Origin: Candidatus Colwelliibacteriota bacterium
GTDB taxonomy: Bacteria; Patescibacteriota; Minisyncoccia; UBA6257; Colwellbacteraceae
DNA length: 15,611 nucleotides
Assembly: GCA_016178255.1 (NCBI GenBank)
Contig: JACOTQ010000056.1
Span: 1 to 15,611, forward strand
Reading direction: 5' to 3'
Part shown: piece after piece, positions 1-6,288 of the stretch
How positions within the stretch are numbered: the stretch's first letter is position 1
Layout of the letters: every line of letters begins with the position of its first letter
Notes under the pieces: model-generated
The model's input: only the letters and a program-made list of their open reading frames with translations
Told to the model about the DNA's origin: nothing
Databases searched by the model: none
Program-made: the position numbers and the translations under genes

Positions 1-2
1 AC

Positions 3-140
3 GGTCTAGAAGGAGACCTTAATGACGCAAAGGTGGGAAGAATTATTGATGAGTACATGATGTCCTCGCTCAAAGAAAGCAAGTGGTATAACGCTTTAGA
101 TGGGGGTGTCAATGGATTAGAGAGGAATGTTAGAAACTAA
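3..140 (+). CDS. C-terminal end of an unknown protein (partial)
   Basis: An open frame enters from the left edge and ends at TAA 138-140, giving 45 visible residues. They are hydrophilic, probably helical and mixed in charge (for example AKVGRIIDEYMMSSLKESKW), and end in GLERNVRN. I do not recognise the family and the start lies outside the window. It is on the same strand as the small gene at 212 and 71 nt ahead of it, with no hairpin between, so the two may share a transcript. The short stretch 141-182 between them holds an imperfect tandem repeat of about 20 nt (TCGTCTTTGCGGT, then TCATCCTTGCGAT), which looks incidental. Confidence 0.5.
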   Translation, partial: GLEGDLNDAKVGRIIDEYMMSSLKESKWYNALDGGVNGLERNVRN

Positions 141-211
141 TCGTCTTTGCGGTCCTTTATATCATCCTTGCGATGTTTATATATTGATCGTGAAGTAGTC
201 AAAATAATCCT

Positions 212-652
212 ATGTCTAAAATTATTGCATTCGGCGACGTTACGACCAAGGCGGTAATGGGAGACACCGTCAAGCTCCAAAGGCAAAGTCAAGAGGTTGT
301 GGCTTGTGCAAAGACAGGCGTCATGATGCTCAACATTGATGCCAATGAGCTTGCCAAGGGCGACCTTGCCTTTATCAAGAGGCTTGGTCTTACCATTTCT
401 AATCCGGATACGGATAAGCCCATCGCTCTCGGAGTTGATTACGAAGAGGACTCTTGGGGTCACAAGATTAAAAGATTTCTCGACTCAAGCGATGAAGACG
501 ACGATGATGACAGCTCTTTCTTTGGTGGTCTCGCCGGTGGATTCCTCGGAGGCTCATCTGTTTGGGGAGGTGGTGGTCTTAGCTCGGGCGGTGGCTTTGG
601 AGGATTCGGAGGCGGTTCCTTCGGAGGTGCTGGAGCAGGTCGTAGCTTCTAG
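212..652 (+). CDS. Small acidic protein with a glycine-rich tail, unknown function
   Basis: The 146-aa product has three zones. Residues 1-90 form a mixed, probably folded part (MSKIIAFGDVTTKAVMGDTV...). Residues 91-101 are an acidic run rich in Asp and Ser (SSDEDDDDDSS). Residues 104-146 are almost only Gly, Ser and Phe, ending GGSFGGAGAGRSF. No signal peptide or membrane segment is visible. The tail resembles the Gly/Ser/Phe tails at the ends of TPM-domain (YgcG-like) proteins, but the rest is not a TPM domain, so no function is transferred. The ATG at 212 is used because the conserved-looking part begins there; no clear Shine-Dalgarno sequence precedes it. A TATATT box at 180-185 could be a -10 element, with no convincing -35. 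An intrinsic terminator follows at 674-704. Confidence 0.7.
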   Translation: MSKIIAFGDVTTKAVMGDTVKLQRQSQEVVACAKTGVMMLNIDANELAKGDLAFIKRLGLTISNPDTDKPIALGVDYEEDSWGHKIKRFLDSSDEDDDDDSSFFGGLAGGFLGGSSVWGGGGLSSGGGFGGFGGGSFGGAGAGRSF

Positions 653-673
653 TATTTTATTTCTAATCGTAGG

Positions 674-704
674 AAACACCCGTGATGTGAACATGGGTGT
701 TTTT
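674..704 (+). terminator. Intrinsic terminator of the 212-652 gene
   Basis: The arms AAACACCCGTG (674-684) and CATGGGTGTTT (692-702) pair with one G-T wobble around a 7-nt loop. The 3' arm runs into a T tract ending at 704. The hairpin starts 22 nt after the stop codon. Confidence 0.75.
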
Positions 705-732
705 CTGTTGAGAAACAATCTCAAATTAATTA

Positions 733-766
733 AAACCCCAATCAGTATATAGACTGATTGGGGTTT
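733..766 (-). terminator. Intrinsic terminator of the 791-1138 gene
   Basis: The 14-nt arms AAACCCCAATCAGT (733-746) and ACTGATTGGGGTTT (753-766) are perfect inverted complements with a 6-nt loop. On the minus strand the stem is followed by TTTTAATTAATTT, a good U-rich tail. On the plus strand the tail is poor. It therefore mainly serves the minus-strand gene ending at 791. Confidence 0.8.
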
Positions 767-790
767 AGGGCACGCTAGTCTTCCATAGCG

Positions 791-1138
791 CTACCGATTT
801 CTTGATTTCCTGATTTCAAAGACATGTCCGACGAATCCCCCGTCGTTTATCTGGAAGGTTCCGATATACCGGAGAATTATTTTGCCTTTGTAATAAGATG
901 GCCAACCTCTATATTCGAGAATCTCACCCTTCTTTGTTGTAGACTTTATGAGATGACCAGTGCCAAACAACAGGAAGTTTCTTTTCTCAATACGATGATC
1001 GGGGTTAACCAGGACCCACATATTGGGCTCGTTATCTTGAGATTGGATTGTCAATATGTCAGCCCCTTTTGGTAGATTGAGAGAAAAACGACTTTCAAGT
1101 GTGATGGCGTACCTAAGGACTTTTAACTTTGAAGACAT
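791..1138 (-). CDS. DUF7352-like protein, phage-type, unknown function
   Basis: The 115-aa soluble product has the layout I associate with DUF7352-type proteins, common in phages and prophages. An N-terminal beta strand leads to a LPKGADILTIQSQDNEPNMW segment (residues 23-42), then WVLVNPDHRIEKRNFLLFGTGH (the GTGH turn near residue 60). The C-terminus is YIGTFQINDGGFVGHVFEIR. No catalytic residues are evident and the family has no known function. Assignment is from memory of the pattern. A GATACT box (1146-1151, minus) lies 7 nt before the ATG, so a leaderless message is possible. A strong terminator follows. The next minus-strand gene upstream (1249-1410) is also of phage-like type. Confidence 0.65.
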   Translation of the reverse strand: MSSKLKVLRYAITLESRFSLNLPKGADILTIQSQDNEPNMWVLVNPDHRIEKRNFLLFGTGHLIKSTTKKGEILEYRGWPSYYKGKIILRYIGTFQINDGGFVGHVFEIRKSRNR

Positions 1139-1145
1139 ATATGGG

Positions 1146-1151
1146 AGTATC
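1146..1151 (-). promoter_or_regulatory. Possible -10 box of the DUF7352-like gene
   Basis: GATACT (4 of 6 matches to TATAAT) ends 7 nt before the ATG at 1138, the same geometry as the clearer start-proximal -10 boxes elsewhere in this window. No good -35 is seen. Confidence 0.3.
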
Positions 1152-1223
1152 TGTAATCCACAGAAACAACATAACAGTATGTATGCTTAAGCAAATCAAA
1201 GTACTCCAAGTTAGATTTAAGTA

Positions 1224-1250
1224 ATTTTAAAGAGCCATCGACCTCGGCTC
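1224..1250 (-). terminator. Terminator overlapping the stop codon of the small membrane gene
   Basis: On the minus strand GAGCC (1250-1246) pairs with GGCTC (1236-1232), extendable by a G-T pair, and is followed by TTTAAAATT. The 5' arm includes bases of the TGA stop codon (1249-1251) of the gene upstream of it. Confidence 0.45.
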
Positions 1251-1410
1251 AAAAGTAATGCAATATGCCCATTATAATGAGAGCGGACGTTATAACATTC
1301 ATGATGGCATCTCCAGGAGCTATAGGCTTCCTCTCTTTTCCAATGTTACCTATTACAAACAGGGCATCGAAAGCATAAATACTAATAAGCAATATCTTGA
1401 ACCAATGCAT
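1249..1410 (-). CDS. Small two-helix membrane protein, phage-like
   Basis: From the ATG at 1410 the product is 53 aa. A first hydrophobic helix (about residues 3-20, FKILLISIYAFDALFVIG) is followed by a charged loop with the motif IGKERKPIAPGDA and a second helix (INVITSALIIMGI-like, residues 36-50). This helix, GKxRKPxxPG loop, helix layout is one I recall from small phage membrane proteins; the function is unknown. A longer version starts at TTG 1452 (67 aa), with AAAGG 4-5 nt ahead of it, so that start cannot be excluded. Between this gene and the DUF7352-like gene (1139-1248) there is only a terminator and AT-rich sequence. Confidence 0.55.
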   Translation of the reverse strand: MHWFKILLISIYAFDALFVIGNIGKERKPIAPGDAIMNVITSALIIMGILHYF

Positions 1411-1554
1411 AAGGTGTGAGGTTATTAAGGAATAATATGCTATAGGCTTCAATCGACCTTTAGCTCGCCGAGGATACCATAAATTACAAGTATGTCAAGT
1501 CTTTTTGAGTTTTATCGTGGCTCCGCACTGTGAACAATATTTAGAACCATTTTT

Positions 1555-1600
1555 GAGAAGCAAAATGAGTATGTTTACATCCCAGATTGAGAACATACTC
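1555..1600 (-). terminator. Likely terminator downstream of the 956-aa metalloprotease gene
   Basis: On the minus strand GAGTATGTT (1600-1592) and AACATACTC (1575-1567) form a perfect 9-bp stem with a 16-nt loop, followed by ATTTTGCTT. It begins 33 nt after the stop codon at 1634. The stem is AT-rich and the loop long, so efficiency is uncertain. The region down to 1453 holds no other supported feature except a doubtful 33-codon frame listed under findings. Confidence 0.5.
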
Positions 1601-1633
1601 CAACGATTATGTTTATAGGATGTCGCAACGTAA

Positions 1634-4504
1634 TTATTTCACTTCGAATGGTTTCAGAATGCCAGTTTCAATGAAGCTGCTCGTCAAAATATTGCCAGCT
1701 TTATCGTTTATGACAATTTGCTGCAGAATCCATGTACCTGGGGGAGAGCCTGGAGGAAGTGTCAGATGAATCTCGTATTGCTTCCAATCTGTCGGTAAGC
1801 CCCCTTCGAAATATGGAGTGTAAAAATTATCGTGATAATGGTAATCAAATAGTGTGTCGCCCGTAGGCTTAAGTATCTGATAATTTACATTTCCCAATCC
1901 TGAATTATCGTCCCGCGCAATATACCAAATCGTTACGTCGGTTTCTCCGTCCGGCGTTTGGGGGCGTTGCGGGAGCGCCTGAATGCGAATAGAAGAAATA
2001 TTGAGTTCGGGCTTCGTATAATCCGGGGCGTGTGGAGATATGGAAAAAGTAAGTGCCTTTTCCTTCAAATCATAACGCCGTTCGTTTCCCGCAATATCAA
2101 AAATCCAAAACTCTCGGAATGTCCATGTGCCCCGAGCATGGTACGATCGCACAGGAAATGAATACACTAACTCTTGCCGCGCCTTATCGAAATCGGCGTA
2201 GACAAACGATGATTGCCCCGACTCATATTGATGAAGAGAATCGCGTCCCGTAATACCTTCTCGGTCGGCGTTATCTGATATGGGAATATATATCTTAACA
2301 GTATGATCGAGTGTGTTCGTAATAACTTCGCTTCGAATGCGATCAATGTGCGCGACTGGCGGTTCGCGATCTTCATCTGGGTTATTAATAAACAACATCC
2401 AACCGAACTGGTTTTGCCCTTCATATCTTCGGTTATCAACCCGATTCTCAACTGTAATTTGAGTTGGAGTCCAATAGCCGCGCGCCGCGGATTTTACAAT
2501 TGTAAAATCAGCCCGCAAAAGATACTTATTGCCATCCTCCGGATAAAAATAAACGTCGACATAGGTGGTGTCTACTGGTGAAATAATCCGGGCATACGCG
2601 CGTTCCGCTCCATCGCCGGATTTTTTCGACAGATGAAGCCGCGCACTCACACGGTTATCGCTCGTTTCGCTTTTTGCAACATCGATATCAACACCTATGA
2701 TTTTTCCCGGGAATGTTACATCGGGCTCCAGATTGAATACCTGGAAAGTAAATCGCTTGTCAATAAGAACCACATATTCGTATCGATTGATAATATCGCG
2801 GATGAACGCATATTTATCGGGGGCTATCGTGCGCACTTTATCCGGTTGGTAGATGTAATATGAAACTGTTTCCGCGAAATCCTCGTCGGGATTCAAAAAC
2901 GCGGCATAATCGGATGCGAAGTTTATGGTTGTTTTTCGATACCATATTTCGTTAAGCGAACTGGGTCGGACTGAAAATTGCGCTTTTGGATGATCTGAAG
3001 CTCCCTTCTGTGATGCCTTGTCTAATCCGAGGGACGGCGTTTGTGACCACCCCGATAAAGCCATAAACTGCTGTTTGGTTTCCTCGCTCAATACCTTGTG
3101 CCACAGAAAATGCGTCATCTCATGCGCAATAAGGCGTCGGATATAATCTTCACTGCCGCTTACAAACGCGGAATCCATAAACTCAATATATCCGGAACCT
3201 ACCCATGCGATGGCAGGGGCTCCAGGATGATAGGGGTTTGTGAGACCGTTCTTACGACGGACTATTTTCTCAAGTCCTGGAATGTTGTGAAATCCCGAAG
3301 GCATATCTTCAAGCACAGTAATCAGGTATTGGAGCTCTTCCTGTGTAAATTCTTGAAACTCATCGCGCGGATCCGCAAAACCAGGTTTAACTCCATAGCG
3401 TTGGGCAAGAATATCTTCTAGCAGATACCGTTCATTGAAAAATGTCCGGAGCGTTGCGCGAAATAAACGATTTGAATAAAAGACGCGATCAGAATTACCG
3501 TCTGTGCTGGGTTGTAACGTTGGGTTTGAAAAACGAAATGCTGTTTTCGAAATCCGCGCCTTGCGCACGGCGTCGTCTTTAGTGTGCGCTGTAATTTCTA
3601 CGTCGTTGGTAAGCAATTTGTCCGAAAGTGTGACACGCCACGGTTTATTATCACCAAATTTATAACGTGTATCGGGCAAGCGGCGAATCATTTCGAGGAG
3701 CATTCCGGCAGTTTGCGCGTCCCAAGCTATTTCATCGTCTGCAAGCACAATCTTGTGTATTTGGGCAAGGCGAACGGCTGCCGATGTATCAAGAGTGACC
3801 GTAGGCGCGCCATCTAAGACAACAATAGGTCGAGGAGCAGGAACCGGAAGGCGCGTTTCTCCTATGAGCGTATCGTCGCCTTGCCATGTATAGGAAAAGT
3901 AGGGCGGGAGTCCTTTAGGTGTCGATGTTGTTGCGGCAGGGAGTGTTCCCGATGGTGGTGGCACAGGAGGCGGCGCGGACGACGGGCTTTCGTTTGACGT
4001 TGGAAGACCGGAAACCTCTGTAACAAGACGATTTCCTATACTGTTCAGTACTTCGCGGGTTTTTGGACCAACGATACCTGCTTGCTCAAGGCCATATTTT
4101 TCCTGAAAACGCTTCACCGCGACTTCGGTTAAAGGCCCGAAATAGCCGTTCACTAGCCCTCCGGGATAAATATCAGAAAATTGCTTTAATATTGCCTGTA
4201 ATTTTTTTACCTCATCTCCTCGTATTCCCTTGCGAAGCGTTTTCGAAAATAACGCAGGGGGAGGAGTTAAATGTTTCTGGGACGTATTCGGAGATTGTGA
4301 AAGAGAAGATGGTGCACTTGTCGGTGAAGATTGAACAATGGCAAGCTTTGCCTGTAATTCCGCAACCTGTTGTAGCAGCGATTGAATTTGCTGTTGCAGT
4401 GCGGCGGTTTCTGCTTCACTCTTTGTTTGCGCAGAGGAAGGTAGGGGATTATTGCCGATTAAGAGAATACCAATAACGAAATAAGGTAAAAAATATTTTC
4501 TCAT
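1634..4504 (-). CDS. Secreted peptidoglycan-binding HExxH metalloprotease with C-terminal Ig-like domains
   Basis: The 956-aa product has a signal peptide (1-25, with AQ near the cleavage site), a short coiled coil (about 33-57, Gln/Leu-rich), and a Ser/Pro linker. A PG_binding_1-type domain follows at about 86-155 (GIRGDEVKKLQAILKQF, GYFGPLTEVAVKRFQ, GIVGPKTREVL). After a Pro-rich linker (168-200) comes a catalytic region of about 210-590 with the zinc motif HEMTH (H461, E462, H465). The EDFAE motif at 541-545 has E545 in the position expected for the third ligand of gluzincin-type peptidases. The end (about 600-956) is beta-rich and reads as two or three Ig-like domains with 'DIAGN' and 'DKAGN' turns. 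It probably acts at the cell envelope on proteins; the substrate is unknown. It lies 77 nt downstream of the 391-aa gene, so co-transcription is likely. Confidence 0.8.
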   Translation of the reverse strand: MRKYFLPYFVIGILLIGNNPLPSSAQTKSEAETAALQQQIQSLLQQVAELQAKLAIVQSSPTSAPSSLSQSPNTSQKHLTPPPALFSKTLRKGIRGDEVKKLQAILKQFSDIYPGGLVNGYFGPLTEVAVKRFQEKYGLEQAGIVGPKTREVLNSIGNRLVTEVSGLPTSNESPSSAPPPVPPPSGTLPAATTSTPKGLPPYFSYTWQGDDTLIGETRLPVPAPRPIVVLDGAPTVTLDTSAAVRLAQIHKIVLADDEIAWDAQTAGMLLEMIRRLPDTRYKFGDNKPWRVTLSDKLLTNDVEITAHTKDDAVRKARISKTAFRFSNPTLQPSTDGNSDRVFYSNRLFRATLRTFFNERYLLEDILAQRYGVKPGFADPRDEFQEFTQEELQYLITVLEDMPSGFHNIPGLEKIVRRKNGLTNPYHPGAPAIAWVGSGYIEFMDSAFVSGSEDYIRRLIAHEMTHFLWHKVLSEETKQQFMALSGWSQTPSLGLDKASQKGASDHPKAQFSVRPSSLNEIWYRKTTINFASDYAAFLNPDEDFAETVSYYIYQPDKVRTIAPDKYAFIRDIINRYEYVVLIDKRFTFQVFNLEPDVTFPGKIIGVDIDVAKSETSDNRVSARLHLSKKSGDGAERAYARIISPVDTTYVDVYFYPEDGNKYLLRADFTIVKSAARGYWTPTQITVENRVDNRRYEGQNQFGWMLFINNPDEDREPPVAHIDRIRSEVITNTLDHTVKIYIPISDNADREGITGRDSLHQYESGQSSFVYADFDKARQELVYSFPVRSYHARGTWTFREFWIFDIAGNERRYDLKEKALTFSISPHAPDYTKPELNISSIRIQALPQRPQTPDGETDVTIWYIARDDNSGLGNVNYQILKPTGDTLFDYHYHDNFYTPYFEGGLPTDWKQYEIHLTLPPGSPPGTWILQQIVINDKAGNILTSSFIETGILKPFEVK

Positions 4505-4581
4505 ATCTTTATATCTTCAGCATCGAGGTTCTTTAATTCTATCAGAGAATCGCCTTCGCTGCGATTTTAGGGGTAAGAAAA

Positions 4582-5757
4582 TTATGTACCACAAAACGAT
4601 ACGCCGTGGGGCGGATTGCCGCCTAAGATTGCGGAGTTAAATTTGGCGGTATAGGCGGATTTCAAGAATGGGCTGAAATAATCAAATGGACATACAGCGG
4701 TAGTGTAAGTGGTGCTGTTGTTCCAGTTTGGGTCGCTTGCGTAGCGGTTACTCACAGCCGAGTTGTAAACGCCAAAATCCCAGTTGCTTGCGATCGCGGT
4801 ACCGGTAGTATATGCAATGAGCTCTCCGGCGGCAAAACTAATAGGGCTTAATTCTTGTGTTTGGCTTCCCGATTGGGGCTCGCTGGGAAGAAGGGTTTTT
4901 ATAGTGTCCACCGGGTTCGTGACATGACCAAAACGGACGGTTACCTCGCAACTTATTTGAAATTCAAACGTGTATGGTCCGCCCACGGAGTGTGAACCGG
5001 CTTTTAACGTCATTGCCGCTGGGGCGTAGACGGGTACATTCGCACCATTGGTGCCAATATAACTATGCGTTTTAAGACTAGGGCCGGAACCCATAGTAGG
5101 TGGCGGAGCCACGTAGCTCACTTTACTTGTGTCGGTAATGTGGTTGGTAAAAGTAGGGGATGGGTTGCTTATGCAATTTGGGGTCGTGGTTGCCGAAGGT
5201 CCCGAGCTTGGCGAGGGAGAAGGTGCGGGCGCAGGTGATGCCGTAGAAACTATGTTATTTGGGTTTACTGTTTCGAGCATGGTTTGTAACTCCTGAACTC
5301 TTTTTTGATTGGTTCCGACAGTTTGCGCCGCATTAAGTTCACTTTTCAATCGAGCGTAGTGTTCCGGCCCGATTGGTCGATTGTCATCCGCGATAGTTGA
5401 AATCTCCCGCTCTAATTCTTGAAATACCGTATTAGGCGGATTAAGCATTGATGGTGTTTGTGTTTCTATTTTGGGGGACGTTGGAGATAGACGCGGACTC
5501 TCAGTTATCACAGATGGCGATTGTGGGGACGAAGGTAACGGGGTGGTTTTTTGAGATGTGGTTTCTGTTTCTGAAGTTTCTGACGACGGTTGCGCAGGAC
5601 GCACGGAAGTAATCGGCGTAGAGATTGATTCGGGCGTCTCTGGCGCGGGTCCTTGCCCGTTTTTTATAAATGCCGTATAACCACCGACGCCAACAGCAAC
5701 CATGACAATAATAATCAAAGCTACTACAATCGGCGTAAATCCGCTCTGGTAACTCAT
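4582..5757 (-). CDS. N-terminally anchored protein with a degenerate M23-like C-terminal domain
   Basis: The 391-aa product starts with QSGFTPIVVALIIIVMVAVG (4-23). This one membrane segment has a pilin-like G-F-T start but lacks the Glu5 of true pilins. A long Ser/Thr/Pro linker (35-105), a helical segment (108-165, with ELEREIS and VQELQTMLETV) and a second Pro/Ser linker follow. The C-terminal domain (about 225-391) has the order of a LytM/M23 fold: THSYIGTNGANVPVYAPA (230-247), then VTVRFGHVT (H278), GELIAYTTGTA, and WDFGVYNS (326-333). The usual HxxxD and HxH zinc residues are not intact, so I infer a non-catalytic binding domain. TATAAT lies exactly 6 nt before the ATG. It leads the unit that includes the metalloprotease gene, which suggests a joint envelope role. 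Confidence 0.65.
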   Translation of the reverse strand: MSYQSGFTPIVVALIIIVMVAVGVGGYTAFIKNGQGPAPETPESISTPITSVRPAQPSSETSETETTSQKTTPLPSSPQSPSVITESPRLSPTSPKIETQTPSMLNPPNTVFQELEREISTIADDNRPIGPEHYARLKSELNAAQTVGTNQKRVQELQTMLETVNPNNIVSTASPAPAPSPSPSSGPSATTTPNCISNPSPTFTNHITDTSKVSYVAPPPTMGSGPSLKTHSYIGTNGANVPVYAPAAMTLKAGSHSVGGPYTFEFQISCEVTVRFGHVTNPVDTIKTLLPSEPQSGSQTQELSPISFAAGELIAYTTGTAIASNWDFGVYNSAVSNRYASDPNWNNSTTYTTAVCPFDYFSPFLKSAYTAKFNSAILGGNPPHGVSFCGT

Positions 5758-5763
5758 TGTTTC

Positions 5764-5769
5764 ATTATA
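5764..5769 (-). promoter_or_regulatory. -10 box TATAAT, 6 nt ahead of the ATG at 5757
   Basis: A perfect TATAAT on the minus strand ends 6 nt before the start codon, which would put transcription start at or next to the A of ATG (leaderless message). No good -35 hexamer is found at 16-18 nt. Confidence 0.55.
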
Positions 5770-5813
5770 GCTGAATTCAAGATTACTAAGGATGCTTTCA
5801 TAATAGTTAAATG

Positions 5814-5843
5814 AAATCCCGCCAAACTTAATTAGCGGGATTT
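5814..5843 (-). terminator. Terminator overlapping the end of the 5828-6016 gene
   Basis: The arms AAATCCCGC (5814-5822) and GCGGGATTT (5835-5843) are perfect complements with a 12-nt loop, followed on the minus strand by CATTTAACT. The TAA stop (5828-5830) lies inside the loop, so the last codons form one arm. Confidence 0.65.
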
Positions 5844-6016
5844 AATACGCTGCCTTTCACCTCCTGAATGAGGAGATGTATCGCAACGAATAGAACGAAT
5901 GCCCCCAAACTTTGTTTCGGAGATAAGTGAACAAAGTTGAATACCATAGCAATGCCTAGTCCTGTGGCACCGAAATAGAAGAGGTATTCTGCGATAACAA
6001 GAAGTGGTTTAAGCAT
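5828..6016 (-). CDS. Small two-helix membrane protein, unknown
   Basis: From ATG 6016 the product is 62 aa. One hydrophobic helix covers about residues 4-28 (LLVIAEYLFYFGATGLGIAMV). After a short polar turn (HLSPKQS) a second covers about 33-50 (LGAFVLFVAIHLLI), and the tail is QEVKGSVLNPAN. An upstream TTG at 6070 would add 18 residues containing two Cys, but that part looks non-coding. Neither start has a clear ribosome binding site. The family is not recognised. The gene lies 70 nt upstream of the 391-aa gene on the same strand, separated by the terminator at 5814-5843, so it is probably its own unit. The stretch 6071-6288 upstream is AT-rich and holds only the promoter of the 6289 gene. 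Confidence 0.5.
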   Translation of the reverse strand: MLKPLLVIAEYLFYFGATGLGIAMVFNFVHLSPKQSLGAFVLFVAIHLLIQEVKGSVLNPAN

Positions 6017-6237
6017 ATTTGTATTGGGTAAGATTGCGCCTTCTTGCGGGAGGCATGTCTTACCACACAAATTTAGTTATTAAAAAAACCAACCCCTCGG
6101 TTTTAAATTCCTATCGACTTTTATGTTGCGGAACTTAAAACTTTACGTATGTTTAGTAACATAAAAAATAATGTTTCGTCAATTTGGCTTATCTCTATAG
6201 TACCGCATTATAAACGATAATTTTACACTCTGTTCTG

Positions 6238-6268
6238 TTGGACTCTGTATAAAGAGACATGTTATAAT
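6238..6268 (+). promoter_or_regulatory. Promoter of the 6289 gene
   Basis: TATAAT (6263-6268) is a perfect -10. TTGGAC (6238-6243) is a fair -35 at a long 19-nt spacing. The ATG lies 20 nt after the -10, which leaves a leader of about 12-14 nt with no Shine-Dalgarno motif. Confidence 0.5.
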
Positions 6269-6288
6269 AAAAAAGCAAATAGTAATAT

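Noticed and set aside
137..463. Minus-strand 108-codon frame opposite the acidic/Gly-rich gene
   Set aside because: It is antisense to the better-supported plus-strand gene, and its KDD-rich end comes from the imperfect repeat at 141-182.
336..752. Plus-strand 138-codon frame overlapping the 212-652 gene and its terminators
   Set aside because: It runs through both hairpins and shows no protein-like composition; the 212 frame has the ordered acidic and glycine segments.
4548..4566. AATCGC/GCGATT hairpin between the 391-aa and 956-aa genes
   Set aside because: Stem of only 6 bp and no U-rich tail on the minus strand; co-transcription of the two genes is more likely.
6080..6106. AAAACC/GGTTTT hairpin upstream of the 6289 gene
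   Set aside because: It would act as a terminator only for a minus-strand transcript for which no gene exists; the stem is short and AT-rich.
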